DNA of 64,000 nt from Bacteroidota bacterium (GTDB lineage Bacteria > Bacteroidota > Bacteroidia > Chitinophagales > Chitinophagaceae), in NCBI GenBank assembly GCA_018268035.1, contig JAFDXI010000125.1, forward strand, positions 98,866-162,865, read 5' to 3'. Below are positions 28,121-37,654 of this stretch, piece by piece (the stretch's first letter is position 1; every line of letters starts with the position of its first letter). A program made the position numbers and the translations under genes. Below the pieces are notes generated by a model. It saw only the letters and a list, made by a program, of their open reading frames with translations. It was not told the DNA's origin and did no database searches.

Positions 28121-29665
28121 TTATCTCGATGATACAGGATCTGATGTTTGCAAAAATTTCCTGATCAATTGCAGGTCTTTATACTTAGGTGCATCTTCAA
28201 CAAACTTTGGAAAAATCTTTCTCAATGACTTGTAAAATGATCTTGTAGCTGAAGACAGCTTTGCTTCACAATTCAAATAATCCACTGCCTGCAAAATGGT
28301 CATTGCCTGAATGCCTAAAACAGTAAAAGAATTGTCAATGACTTTTCTTGTAATCAATGCTGCATTGCTGCCCATACTTACAATATCCTGGTTGTCGTTG
28401 TTGTTTGGTATGCTGTGCACATACATCGGGAAAGATAAAGTCTGGTTTTCAGCAACAGTTGAAGTTGCGGTGAATTGCATGCCCTGCATTCCAAAATTTA
28501 AACCCAACACGCCGAGGTTGACAAATGGAGGAAATTTTTGATTGAGTTTATCATTCAATAAATAATTCAATTGCCTTTCCGCAAGCATAGAGAGTTTCGT
28601 GATGGCAGTTTTAAGTTTATCCATCTCAAGTGAGACATAATCGCCATGAAAATTTCCACCGTGAAAAATATTTTTATTGATATGATCTACCACAGGGTTG
28701 TCATTCACAGAATTCAATTCATCCACTACAATTTTTTCAGCATACTGAATTGTATCATACACAGGACCTAAAACCTGTGTAACACATCTTAAAGAATAAT
28801 ATTCCTGCACCTTATCTTCAAAAATTTCTTTCTGCAATGTTTCAGGATGGTAGAGATGTTCTGAACGGTCACGGATCATTCTACTGTCTTGTAAAATGGC
28901 ACGCATCATTTCAGCAACTTTATTTTGCCCCTGGTGCAGTTTTACAATATTCAACTCATAAGAATAATGGTCATTGTAAGCTTCCACCACTTCATTCATC
29001 ATAGCCGACAACAATACACTCCAGTGAAATAATTTCTTTGCAGAAATAATATTAATCATCCCGATACCAGTCATTGCAGAAGTGCCATTCATAATAGCCA
29101 AACCCTCCCTGCCATAAATGGTTAGAGGTTGAATATTGAAACGTTCAAAAATTTCTTTGGTTGGATAAATTTTACCTTCAAAACCAGCTTCACCTTCGCC
29201 GATTAAAAACAAGCCAAGATGTGCCAGTTGAATCAGATCGCCGCTGGCACCAACTCCGCCATGTTCATAAATACAAGGACTGATATCTCTATTGATGAGC
29301 TCTTTTAAAAGTAAAACAAGGTTAGTATGTATGCCAGAATAAGCTTTCATCAGGCTGGTGAGCCTTGCTATCATTAATGCCCTTGCCAAATGGGGGGGAA
29401 TCAGATTGCCTTCCCCTGAAGCATGGCTGCGAATTAAATTATACTGCAGGTGCAACAGGTCTTTGTTTTTTACTTTATACTGAGCCATCGGTCCAAAACC
29501 GGTATTGATGCCATAAATTAATTTGTTGGCAGCAAAACTTTTCAGGAAATGAAAATTATCATCCACTACTTTTAATGAAGCATCATCAAACAAAACCTCC
29601 TTTTTCTCAAACAGTATAGCGGCAAAGTCGTCAAGCGTGAGCCTGTCTTGTCCAATTAAAATCAT
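28121..29665 (-). CDS. Aromatic amino-acid ammonia-lyase, probably tyrosine ammonia-lyase
   Basis: A 514-residue MIO-type lyase that removes ammonia from an aromatic amino acid. The cofactor-forming Ala140-Ser141-Gly142 lies in GGVGASGDLIQL, and the lid Tyr is in LIYGINTGFGP. The overall sequence, including QYNLIRSHASGEG, EYYSLRCV and HGGNFHGDYVSLEMDKL, closely follows what I remember of the Flavobacterium johnsoniae tyrosine ammonia-lyase. A Ser-His at the selectivity position is also seen in histidine lyases, so substrate is not settled. The ATG at 29665 is used because the longer frame begins with TTG. An adenylate-forming ligase gene lies 282 bp upstream, pointing to p-coumaroyl-type products. 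Confidence 0.88.
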   Translation of the reverse strand: MILIGQDRLTLDDFAAILFEKKEVLFDDASLKVVDDNFHFLKSFAANKLIYGINTGFGPMAQYKVKNKDLLHLQYNLIRSHASGEGNLIPPHLARALMIARLTSLMKAYSGIHTNLVLLLKELINRDISPCIYEHGGVGASGDLIQLAHLGLFLIGEGEAGFEGKIYPTKEIFERFNIQPLTIYGREGLAIMNGTSAMTGIGMINIISAKKLFHWSVLLSAMMNEVVEAYNDHYSYELNIVKLHQGQNKVAEMMRAILQDSRMIRDRSEHLYHPETLQKEIFEDKVQEYYSLRCVTQVLGPVYDTIQYAEKIVVDELNSVNDNPVVDHINKNIFHGGNFHGDYVSLEMDKLKTAITKLSMLAERQLNYLLNDKLNQKFPPFVNLGVLGLNFGMQGMQFTATSTVAENQTLSFPMYVHSIPNNNDNQDIVSMGSNAALITRKVIDNSFTVLGIQAMTILQAVDYLNCEAKLSSATRSFYKSLRKIFPKFVEDAPKYKDLQLIRKFLQTSDPVSSR

Positions 29666-29947
29666 GCGCAAATGTATTTATTATTCTCAGGTACATTATT
29701 ATGGTTATAAAAAACAGGATACTTATCTCTTCTTTTAAATTAATTTCTAACCATTTTATACAAAATATTTTTTTGATTAAAAATTTAAATCACAGTTATC
29801 TCTATCGGTGAAAATCTCAATAAACAGTTTCAAATTATTATTCTGCTAAAACAAGCCCATTTACATTTCAAAACAAATCAGTTGGCAAGCATAGTGTCCT
29901 GTTTGCGTCTCATCAACTACTGCCCAACTATGAAACCTATTTCAAAA

Positions 29948-31240
29948 TTAATTTCTTTTCTCAATAAACTTAATCACTTTCCTGCTACCTTCATTAAACT
30001 GCATTGCTTTTATTGTATCAGCAGAAACATATTTTATAAGGGGGCTTACCCGCAGCTTGCCCTGGATATAAGAACGGATGCGGTAATCAGTCTCAGCATT
30101 TACATTGGCAACATACAGGTATAACAAGACTTCATCAAGCCCCACTTCGTTCGTAGAAACTTCCACCACATATTCATTAACTTCATTGATCTCATTCAAC
30201 AATTCAAATAATGTGGAAGGATAAATAGTTGTGCCTTTAAATTTTATCATCTGTTTTTTTCGTCCAATCAGAGGTGATAAACGGATTGCTGTTCTTCCGC
30301 AACTGCAAGGCTTATCAAAATACATACACACATCACCGGTTTTATACCTAAGCAGGGGCATGCCTTCCACGCTCAATGTTGTAATAGTCACTTCACCGGG
30401 GGTGTTGGCCGGCACATTACAATTGTTTTCATCCAGCAATTCTACAATCAGGAGATCCGGCAACAAGTGGCCTCCTTTTCCTGCATTACATTCTGTGAAA
30501 GCTGTCTGCATTTCAGTGGATGCATAAGTAGAATACAAATGTATATTCCAGGCTTCCGTAATTTTTTTGCCGAGGATGTTGAGCGATAAATCCAGGTTGC
30601 GGATATTTTCACCAATACAAACTGCCTTTTTTACTGAAGTGGCATTCACATCAATACCATTTTCTTTTGCATATTGAATCAGTTTCAAAATAAAAGATGG
30701 CACAGCAACAATTACTGTGGGCTTTTGATTTTGGATCACATCCCATTGCAAAGCCGGCACACCGGGACCCACACGAATGATACCACCACCCATTTTCCTG
30801 ATGCCTGAATAATATGCCATCCCTGCCATAAACTGTCGGTCCAGAGTGAGCATCAACTGGTATATATCATTGGCAGAACCATCAGCGGTGATGAAAGAAT
30901 TATATTCATTATATGCCAGCCGCTGCAGATCATTTTCAGTAAGCGCAATAAATACCGGGCTACCCAAAGTGCCTGAAGTGGAAGTGTATTCAATAATATC
31001 TTTCCTGCTCACACAAAGAAAATCTTCATTGTTTTTTTGAAGGTCTTCTTTGGTTGTTACCGGCAACAGCGAAAGATCTTCCAGTGTTTGTATGGCTGCA
31101 ATATCTATTTTATGCCGTTGAAATAAATCTTTATAAAAAGGAGAATGGTTGTTTAGATAGTGTAAAAGCTGATGCAGTTTTTGCTCCTGCATTTTTTTTA
31201 TTATTACATCGGATTGATAAGCGGCACCCGGGTGGTTCAT
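29948..31240 (-). CDS. Phenylacetate-CoA-ligase-like adenylate-forming enzyme
   Basis: A 430-residue member of the ANL superfamily, PaaK-like. The AMP-binding P-loop is EYTSTSGTLGSPV (about 109-121). YASTEMQTAF gives the adenine/substrate motif, and LLRYKTGDV is the hinge-adjacent Asp motif, with a small C-terminal domain after IGRKKQMIKFKGTTIYP. It should activate a carboxylic acid as an acyl-AMP and pass it to CoA or a carrier protein. It precedes the ammonia-lyase gene on the same strand, so p-coumarate or cinnamate is the natural substrate guess. In Bacteroidetes similar pairs belong to flexirubin or aryl-polyene loci. No ketosynthase or carrier protein is in the window. Confidence 0.85.
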   Translation of the reverse strand: MNHPGAAYQSDVIIKKMQEQKLHQLLHYLNNHSPFYKDLFQRHKIDIAAIQTLEDLSLLPVTTKEDLQKNNEDFLCVSRKDIIEYTSTSGTLGSPVFIALTENDLQRLAYNEYNSFITADGSANDIYQLMLTLDRQFMAGMAYYSGIRKMGGGIIRVGPGVPALQWDVIQNQKPTVIVAVPSFILKLIQYAKENGIDVNATSVKKAVCIGENIRNLDLSLNILGKKITEAWNIHLYSTYASTEMQTAFTECNAGKGGHLLPDLLIVELLDENNCNVPANTPGEVTITTLSVEGMPLLRYKTGDVCMYFDKPCSCGRTAIRLSPLIGRKKQMIKFKGTTIYPSTLFELLNEINEVNEYVVEVSTNEVGLDEVLLYLYVANVNAETDYRIRSYIQGKLRVSPLIKYVSADTIKAMQFNEGSRKVIKFIEKRN

Positions 31241-31443
31241 CTTCTTTCAGTCTTTGCCTGCAATATCGCTACAGGTGATTATTTTGAATGGGACAAAGAA
31301 ACCAAAATTTTAATGATTGCCAAAGCAAGTATTTGAAACCTGGTATTTCCCATTATAAAAATTAGAGCTGAAGCAAACCAACAGCCAAAATTTTTTTAAA
31401 AAACCATACCGTTTTTGTTAAGTATATTCATTCCTAAAAAACT

Positions 31444-32364
31444 ATGAAGGCAATTATAACCTGTATGATTTTTTTGGTAATAGCAGGAAATATTTTTTCA
31501 CAAAACATCTCATCCCTCCGTTATAAAGACCTTTTGTTTAAAAGCATCAAAATGCAGGAAGATTTGATTTATAATCCTGCAGACAGTATCAAAACCAAAT
31601 ACAGGCAGTATGATTGGTATGCCCCTTCCAATGATACATCAACAAAGCTGCCACTCATCATCTGGATGCATGGTGGTGGTTTCAAATATGGAACTAAAGA
31701 TGCCAAAGAGATAAAGATTTGGGGAAATGAATTCGCACAAAGAGGCTATGCTGTTGCAACATTAAATTATCGCCTCAGTAAAAATCATCCTTTGAGTAAT
31801 TTTAAAGATTTGGCAGAAGCCTGTTATGATGCAGTGGATGATATAAGGCTTGCTATACAGTATTTTAAAAGCCATGCTGATGAATTAAAGATTGATACCA
31901 ATAAAATTATTCTTGGTGGCAATTCAGCAGGTGCATTCGTTGCATTACAAACAGTTTATAGCAACAGGTCAGACCTGATGAATGTGCTGGACAGCAATAA
32001 AATAATTGCCAATACAGGAAATTATAATCCTGATGGTATAGCAGCCATCATCAATTTCTGGGGCGCATTGTTTAATGGTGAATGGTTGCAAAGAGCAAGT
32101 GTTCCTATTGTGGGCATTTGTGGTGCAAAAGATAAAATCGTTCCACCAGGTACAGGAAAGTTTGGTTTTCTTGGGTGTATAGCAATACACAAAAAAGCAG
32201 ATGAACTGCATATCCCCAACGATATAAAAATTTATGATGGATATGGCCATGAATTACAGAAACATTTCAACCCGCTTTTCAGGAGCACTGCCACTAAAAA
32301 AAGATGGAAAGATGCAGCCGGTTTTTCTGCAACATTTTTATACAATACTATATTGAAAAAATGA
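31444..32364 (+). CDS. Exported alpha/beta-hydrolase (carboxylesterase-like)
   Basis: A 306-residue hydrolase with a signal peptide (1-19, ending NIFSQ). The oxyanion motif is HGGGF (about 77-81) and the nucleophile elbow GGNSAGAF places the catalytic Ser near residue 161. The probable acid is Asp in GAKDKIVPPG and the base His in DGYGHELQ. This is the pattern of BD-FAE-type or hormone-sensitive-lipase-like esterases. It is monocistronic and followed by tRNA-Pro. Its ester substrate is not evident; a deacetylase acting on plant or microbial glycans is one possibility. Confidence 0.87.
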   Translation: MKAIITCMIFLVIAGNIFSQNISSLRYKDLLFKSIKMQEDLIYNPADSIKTKYRQYDWYAPSNDTSTKLPLIIWMHGGGFKYGTKDAKEIKIWGNEFAQRGYAVATLNYRLSKNHPLSNFKDLAEACYDAVDDIRLAIQYFKSHADELKIDTNKIILGGNSAGAFVALQTVYSNRSDLMNVLDSNKIIANTGNYNPDGIAAIINFWGALFNGEWLQRASVPIVGICGAKDKIVPPGTGKFGFLGCIAIHKKADELHIPNDIKIYDGYGHELQKHFNPLFRSTATKKRWKDAAGFSATFLYNTILKK

Positions 32365-32391
32365 AGATGATGTATCATGCAAAGTGTATGT

Positions 32392-32422
32392 TTTGTTTTT
32401 ATATTGGTAAAGGATATTTTTG
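32392..32422 (+). promoter_or_regulatory. Promoter of tRNA-Pro
   Basis: TTTG (32392-32395), a 19-bp spacer and TATTTTTG (32415-32422) match the Bacteroidetes consensus exactly. Transcription would start near 32429, just before the mature tRNA. Confidence 0.8.
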
Positions 32423-32433
32423 CTGCCTCATAA

Positions 32434-32507
32434 CGGGATGTAGCGCAGCCCGGTAGCGCGCTTCGTTCGGGACGAAGAGGCCGCTGGTTCGAATCCAGTC
32501 ATCCCGA
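32434..32507 (+). tRNA. tRNA-Pro (anticodon CGG)
   Basis: A full 74-nt cloverleaf. The acceptor CGGGATG (32434-32440) pairs with CATCCCG (32500-32506). The anticodon stem CTTCG/CGAAG encloses the loop TTCGGGA with anticodon CGG at 32468-32470, and the T arm contains GGTTCGAATCC. The discriminator is A32507 and CCA is not encoded. The first base C1 is typical of tRNA-Pro. It has a consensus promoter upstream and a strong hairpin terminator 5 bp downstream. Confidence 0.96.
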
Positions 32508-32512
32508 CATTA

Positions 32513-32561
32513 CCCATTTGGTGTATTATAAAGATGATAACACCAAATGGGCTTTTAATTT
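32513..32561 (+). terminator. Rho-independent-type terminator after tRNA-Pro
   Basis: A perfect 12-bp stem, CCCATTTGGTGT (32513-32524) with ACACCAAATGGG (32540-32551), encloses a 15-base loop. It is followed by the T-rich tract CTTTTAATTTT. Confidence 0.85.
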
Positions 32562-32616
32562 TATTGGCCTGGAAGAACGTATCCCTCCTGTCAACTGTTT
32601 CCAAATTATTTCAGCA

Positions 32617-32663
32617 AAAATACTATTAGAGTATTTGTCAGACTTGCGGAAGATGCTATCCAA
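32617..32663 (+). repeat. 47-bp direct repeat, left copy
   Basis: The segment is identical at 45 of 47 positions to 36615-36661 in the same orientation, with differences at 32624 (t/g) and 32650 (a/t). It lies beyond the end of the CotH gene, and the other copy lies beyond its start. Its central part reads ATTAGAGTATTTGTCAGACT. One frame encodes LEYLSDLR in both copies, which could mean a coding remnant. Confidence 0.85.
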
Positions 32664-32882
32664 TTTTCTTCCCTATTTGTCACCTTTAAATTTAGTGCGG
32701 TGATACATTGGTCAATTTCATTGAAATGATATTTTTTTCTGGTTATAACAAATATATTTTTTTTAGATTGCCTCAATCAAAATAAACTCATGCTTTTGGG
32801 CAAAACCGATGACCCAAAAAATTTATCAGCGCTTTTTGGGTGTCCCAATAATGAAGCCAGGAAACAGCAAGCCCTGTTTATT

Positions 32883-35800
32883 TTATTCTTTCATAAACCT
32901 GGTTGTTTTAAGCGTTGTTGAAGTTTGCAGCGTTAACATGTATATACCACTGCTTATGTTTTGTACATTCAGGCTGTAAATGTTATTTCCCTTTGTAGCA
33001 TTAAAATATACAGTCTTCATCAACTGCCCATTTGTTGAAGTTATTTTTAAACTCACCTGTTCATTTAATGCACTATAGAATTTAATAGCTGCAATATTTT
33101 TTACCGGGTTAGGAATTATTTGCAATTGATTAGCCGAATTAATATTTGCCTTTTCAGGCTGAGATATATTTTGTGCTACCACGCTGCTGTTTATTTTAAT
33201 GCCTGAAATACTTATGTTATCAAAACGATCGTTGCCGCTTGAGCCGGATGACTGGCTGCCGAAAAAATTAATCTTGATTGCAAAAAGCGGATTGTTATTT
33301 ACTTCATCAATTGATGAAAAATCAAAAGTCTCCAGAGCAAAATTTGTTTCAGGATCAGGCACAAGAATACTATCTTTTTTCAATTTCCATTTCTTACCAT
33401 CAACAGTATAATATACTGATTGATATTGTGCGCCTTTACTTGTTCTGCTGGTAGCATAACTTAATACAATATTTTTATAATTGGTAGTAGGCACATTAAT
33501 ACGCAACTTACGCGTAGCTGCAGGATTTCTTGCACGCAAAGATTTACCTGATGTCTGGTTGAATTGTATATTAATATCACTGCCTTCACCATCTTTACTT
33601 GCATCCATATACCCATCACCTGAACCATTAAAACGAATTACTGCTTTCCCTTTAGCTATTAAACTTGAATCAGATTTTATTACCACAAATGTTGAGTCTT
33701 CCGGTAAATTATTAAAATGCCAGTAATGAATTACAACAGGTATGCTTTCATCTTTAACAAAATTGGCTTTAAAAGTTTTTGCACCAGATAAAGTGACAAT
33801 GAGGGTATCCTGTTGACTGTTAGAATCATCAGACCAGTGTGTAAATTTATAACCTGGTTTGGCTTTAGCAACAAGCGTTACAGGGACTTCAGGATAATAA
33901 AATCCGCTCCACGGATATGCTATTTGAGGAACACCGGGGAATGATGGAGTTATATCAATTGTATTTACCCGTATATATCCTGCTGATGTATCAGAAACGT
34001 TTACTGTAAGTTTTTTTTCAGCACTTAAAGAAAAATAATTGCGCAGGTGCTGCCGGGCAAATGGCATTCTTTGTACAATAAAAGAATCTAAGCCATTTAC
34101 CTTTGATTCCCATACCGAAATATTTGCAAGGTTACGCCAGCGTGCAATATGTTCAGGCATTTCAGGCGCTATTAAATCATGAAAATGTGTGATTACAGAA
34201 ATCGGGTAATCAGGCAGGAAAGATGTATTCATAAGGTCTGCATACCTCGTTACAAATTCTTGTTTAAATGTTGGGTTAGTTGTAAGTTGTCTGAAAATAA
34301 CAGTTGCCCATGGTTGCGGATTGTCATTAGCTCCGCCTGGATTTGTTCCCGTTGCAGTAGCAAGCGTATTATTAGTTACTCCGCCAAATGAGGGCACCAA
34401 CCCAAGACATGCATCAAGATCATGAAATACCCAGCGGTAACGCCCATCCAGACCTGCAGGTTGATTAGGATCGTACTTAACACGTTTTCTATAATAATTA
34501 ATATTGTTTTGAGGCCAGTCTGTATTGGCATAAAATATTTCAGTACTGTAATAATCTATGTAGTTATTAATGTCAATTCTTTTGGTAACAGAATCATATA
34601 CGGTTGGTGAAGTAAGATCATTGTCCGAAATATAATTGCGCAGGCTGAGGTAATCTGTATTATCTCCCTTATCTGGAATGGCATTCTTTTCAAGATAATC
34701 AAGTTCATCTTCTTCAATGCCATAATGCTGGTTGAAATAATGCCAGCCATAATCTTCTCTTAAGTTTTCAATACCCCAATATTCTCCGTTTATAAAAAGT
34801 ATGCCGGGGCGTCCATCTTCAATTTCACAATTAAGATGTCGTACGGCTTGTTGAATTGCCATATCACGAAAATGTGTTGATGCCCATTCGCTGCCTGAGT
34901 TTCTAAGTATAAGCCTTTTATAATCTTTATATGGCAAATCAGGAAATACCTGGTAATCAAGATCAGAATTACCATACTTGCTACGCAAATACATAGTCAT
35001 AGATTTTAGTGATTTCGCCCTGCTACCTCCACCATGAATGCCAGCGCCATTTTTTACATTGAACACATCACGTACGCCATTCGCTTCAAACATTTCAAGC
35101 GCAGCATATCTTTCTGTACTATCTCTTCTGTAGTTGGCGGGTACCCTGTCTATTGCCGTATCATTTGGATGCGTTGCCCGCCAGTTTTCAAAATCAATTC
35201 CTGCCACATAAACACCACTATCCCAGCTATACAAATCGCTCTCCTGCATAGCCAGAGACAATACGGGCAAAGTGTATTTATTGATGCCGCCGGATGTAAC
35301 AAAATATATTGCTGTTGAAATATTGCTTGAAAGATAACCGGGCTTAACGGCAATAGCTCGCACCATCAGGCCTTTGTTTACAACTGATTTTGGAAAATAA
35401 TTGGGTGACTGATTGAATGTTGAAGATTTAATGCTTAAATGATTGGGGGTGTTTGAAACATTTTTAATCTGTATAGGGTTTGTATAAATGTTTGAATGAA
35501 AACTATCAACAAAAAAAGGATAAGAAGGATCATTTGGAAACTGTTGGTACTGCTGTTTATACCTGTAAACTGTGCCTTGTAAATTATTGTCGCTGGGCAT
35601 AGATCCGTCAAGCGTATAAATAATTTGTACATCCTGGTCTGGCGAGTTAATATCAAGTTTAAAAGCACTGGCATAAAACCCGCCGGGCTGAGAAAATGTA
35701 AGATCGTTTAAAACGCCCAAATAACCTGTTGATGTGCTGTTGGATGTGCCTGGTGTTGCATGATTAAAATAACGCCAACTGGATGATCCGTCAGTTAAGC

Positions 35801-36215
35801 GGCCATAAGAAATATCTGTTTTTTGTGGCCCGAAAGATACAGAATCCAATAAGGTAGCGCCATCCGGCTTATATAAATATATACCTGCACCGGATGCAGA
35901 AAGTTTAAAGGGCACATGAGTATTACCGCCAGATGTATCGCCACTTGCCCATATAATAATAAATCCATGTGCTGGTATTGTAATGTTCCAGGCAAACTGA
36001 TACAAAGTGGGTTTACTCTGATCATTTGTTACATAACAATTTTTTAAAGAAAAATTGGTCTTGCCCTTGTTGTAAATTTCAAACCAGTCATCATAATTAC
36101 CTTTTTCATCAGCAATAGTGGTATCGTTGGATGCCATCAGTTCATTGATAAATACACGTTGCGCATTGATGTTGAAAATTATGAATAAGCATGCGAGCAA
36201 ACAAATCGTTTTCAT
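32883..36215 (-). CDS. Secreted CotH-kinase/lamin-tail protein with type IX sorting domain
   Basis: An 1110-residue exported protein. After a signal peptide (1-19) comes a lamin-tail domain (about 20-150, VFINELMASND). A chitobiase/FN3-like domain follows (about 170-310, IIYTLDGSMPSDNN), then a CotH domain (about 370-720) with NGAGIHGGGSRAKS, KRLILRNSGSEW, GEYWGIENLRED and the metal-binding-like HDLDACLG. An InlB-type repeat follows (about 745-830, KPGYKFTHWSDDS). The last 75 residues form a type A Por/T9SS C-terminal domain (QIIPNPVKN to TTRFMKE). CotH proteins in spores are protein kinases; in Bacteroidetes the role is unproven. It is isolated and flanked by two copies of a direct repeat. 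Confidence 0.92.
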   Translation of the reverse strand: MKTICLLACLFIIFNINAQRVFINELMASNDTTIADEKGNYDDWFEIYNKGKTNFSLKNCYVTNDQSKPTLYQFAWNITIPAHGFIIIWASGDTSGGNTHVPFKLSASGAGIYLYKPDGATLLDSVSFGPQKTDISYGRLTDGSSSWRYFNHATPGTSNSTSTGYLGVLNDLTFSQPGGFYASAFKLDINSPDQDVQIIYTLDGSMPSDNNLQGTVYRYKQQYQQFPNDPSYPFFVDSFHSNIYTNPIQIKNVSNTPNHLSIKSSTFNQSPNYFPKSVVNKGLMVRAIAVKPGYLSSNISTAIYFVTSGGINKYTLPVLSLAMQESDLYSWDSGVYVAGIDFENWRATHPNDTAIDRVPANYRRDSTERYAALEMFEANGVRDVFNVKNGAGIHGGGSRAKSLKSMTMYLRSKYGNSDLDYQVFPDLPYKDYKRLILRNSGSEWASTHFRDMAIQQAVRHLNCEIEDGRPGILFINGEYWGIENLREDYGWHYFNQHYGIEEDELDYLEKNAIPDKGDNTDYLSLRNYISDNDLTSPTVYDSVTKRIDINNYIDYYSTEIFYANTDWPQNNINYYRKRVKYDPNQPAGLDGRYRWVFHDLDACLGLVPSFGGVTNNTLATATGTNPGGANDNPQPWATVIFRQLTTNPTFKQEFVTRYADLMNTSFLPDYPISVITHFHDLIAPEMPEHIARWRNLANISVWESKVNGLDSFIVQRMPFARQHLRNYFSLSAEKKLTVNVSDTSAGYIRVNTIDITPSFPGVPQIAYPWSGFYYPEVPVTLVAKAKPGYKFTHWSDDSNSQQDTLIVTLSGAKTFKANFVKDESIPVVIHYWHFNNLPEDSTFVVIKSDSSLIAKGKAVIRFNGSGDGYMDASKDGEGSDINIQFNQTSGKSLRARNPAATRKLRINVPTTNYKNIVLSYATSRTSKGAQYQSVYYTVDGKKWKLKKDSILVPDPETNFALETFDFSSIDEVNNNPLFAIKINFFGSQSSGSSGNDRFDNISISGIKINSSVVAQNISQPEKANINSANQLQIIPNPVKNIAAIKFYSALNEQVSLKITSTNGQLMKTVYFNATKGNNIYSLNVQNISSGIYMLTLQTSTTLKTTRFMKE

Positions 36216-36952
36216 ATATAGAGATTAAAGTGAAAAATATCATTGCAAACAAGATTTGGGTTACGTTTAGCGGTTACGACTTCAAATGTATTAAAATTAA
36301 AATTAAAATAGTTTATTAATTCGTTGTCGGAGTGGATATGAAAAACAGCAGAAAGAATTTTGAAGACAAAATATATTCATTGCTTAATTGAAAAAAAAGC
36401 GGCAAACAATTTTATTGAAAGACAAAGTGGTTTATGATCGTTTTGATTAAGAAAGTGCAACGAAGTAATAAACAGGCATCGCCGATTATCTGTAAATATT
36501 AATTTTTGAACAAAATCATTGGTGTCCAAGGAAAAAATATAAGAAATTGGTTGGGGATAAGCCTTTCAGATTTCTATGAACTGCCTTTTTTTAATTTCGT
36601 CGGACAATAATGATAAAATACGATTAGAGTATTTGTCAGACTTGCGGTAGATGCTATCCAAATTTTTAGTTAGGATGGTTACTGATACTGCGCAACACAT
36701 CCTTAATCTAAGTGACTGATTGCTATTATTAAATATGCAAGTGCCGGGGAATGAATATATAATGGTATTTCACTATGCAGCTTCAAAACTGCTTATAAGC
36801 TAAAATTTGTAAAATGCTCCTTTGTTTCCAGTATTCAACGAGGCCAAACATCTGCTGCATTGCATTATAAATATTGCGCATGAATTGTTTTATGTAAAAA
36901 TACCATTGATTAAATTTGTGAGTAACAGGTAATTGACGGCAGGATACAAAGT
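36216..36952. other. Long intergenic region holding one repeat copy
   Basis: This 737-bp AT-rich region lies between the divergent CotH gene and the membrane-protein gene. It contains the right copy of the 47-bp repeat (36615-36661). No open frame, RNA or clear promoter was recognised. The low coding signal together with the repeat suggests decayed sequence. Confidence 0.5.
36615..36661 (+). repeat. 47-bp direct repeat, right copy
   Basis: Partner of 32617-32663 with two mismatches, in the same orientation and about 4.0 kb away. In this copy the frame encoding LEYLSDLR is broken by a TAG directly after the motif. Outside the 47 bp the two flanks do not align. Confidence 0.85.
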
Positions 36953-37528
36953 ATGAAAGAAATTTTATTAAAATATGATAAACCTATTGCAATCATTTTT
37001 TTTCTTTTGACTATTGTATTTGTCGCCTCTGCGTTAATAAATGAATCATTTCTTAATTGGGTTTTTGAACGCCATCAAAATCAAATGAGTTGGTTTATCC
37101 GTCCTGTTTTTTTGATACCATTTTGTTTTTTCGCTTACAGACGGAGTTGGGCAGGAATTTCAATAACTATATTTTGTCTTTTTACAAGTATGTTCTGGTT
37201 CAACAAGCCTGAAATAATAAACGAAGAAGAAAGAATATTTCTGCAATTTGAAAAAAGTTGGCTCAATGCAGAATGGGATTATAAAAAATGGATGTTAATA
37301 CTGACTGTTCCTATTTCATTTTTCGCTCTTGGGCTTGCTTTTTGGAAACGTAGTCTTTTAATGGGGCTTGGCGTTGTTGTACTTATGGCCACAGGAAAAA
37401 TTATTTGGAGCATTTACAATACTGGTGATGCAGGAAAATCAATTCTTGTCCCTGCTATCATCGGGCTTGTTTTATGTGTGCTATTAATTTATTATGGATT
37501 TAAGAAACTTGAAAGCGGGAAAAAATAG
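36953..37528 (+). CDS. Hypothetical integral membrane protein
   Basis: A 191-residue inner-membrane protein of unknown function with five or six hydrophobic segments (about 12-30, 48-62, 66-82, 112-130, 133-148, 162-181). A soluble acidic stretch (about 85-110, EIINEEERIFLQFEKSW) lies between them. I do not recognise a family. The end carries KKLESGKK, suggesting a cytoplasmic C-terminus. It is monocistronic and convergent with the six-hairpin protein, sharing the hairpin at 37617-37654. Confidence 0.72.
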   Translation: MKEILLKYDKPIAIIFFLLTIVFVASALINESFLNWVFERHQNQMSWFIRPVFLIPFCFFAYRRSWAGISITIFCLFTSMFWFNKPEIINEEERIFLQFEKSWLNAEWDYKKWMLILTVPISFFALGLAFWKRSLLMGLGVVVLMATGKIIWSIYNTGDAGKSILVPAIIGLVLCVLLIYYGFKKLESGKK

Positions 37529-37616
37529 TAACCAAGAGAAGAACAAATTACAACAACACCGATACCAGTGTACAGTGCAGGCCTGTCATCACATATTTTA
37601 CAGTTTTTCATATTCA

Positions 37617-37654
37617 AAAAAGGTTAAGCGAAACAGTTTTCACTTAACCTTTTT
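37617..37654. terminator. Bidirectional terminator hairpin
   Basis: AAAAAGGTTAAG (37617-37628) pairs with CTTAACCTTTTT (37643-37654), a 12-bp stem with a 14-base loop. It gives a T-run after the stem on both strands. It lies between the convergent genes ending at 37528 and 37815. Confidence 0.8.

Noticed and set aside
29669..29676. TACATTTG as a promoter for the ammonia-lyase
   Set aside because: It lies 4 bp from the ATG and has no TTG at 19-21 bp; it is probably chance.
32812..32841. Inverted repeat ACCCAAAAA/TTTTTGGGT after the CotH gene as terminator
   Set aside because: The stem is weak and no T-run follows it in the direction of transcription.
32434..36661. Genomic island integrated at tRNA-Pro
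   Set aside because: No copy of the tRNA 3' end was found at the far side, no integrase is present, and the 47-bp repeat does not include tRNA sequence.
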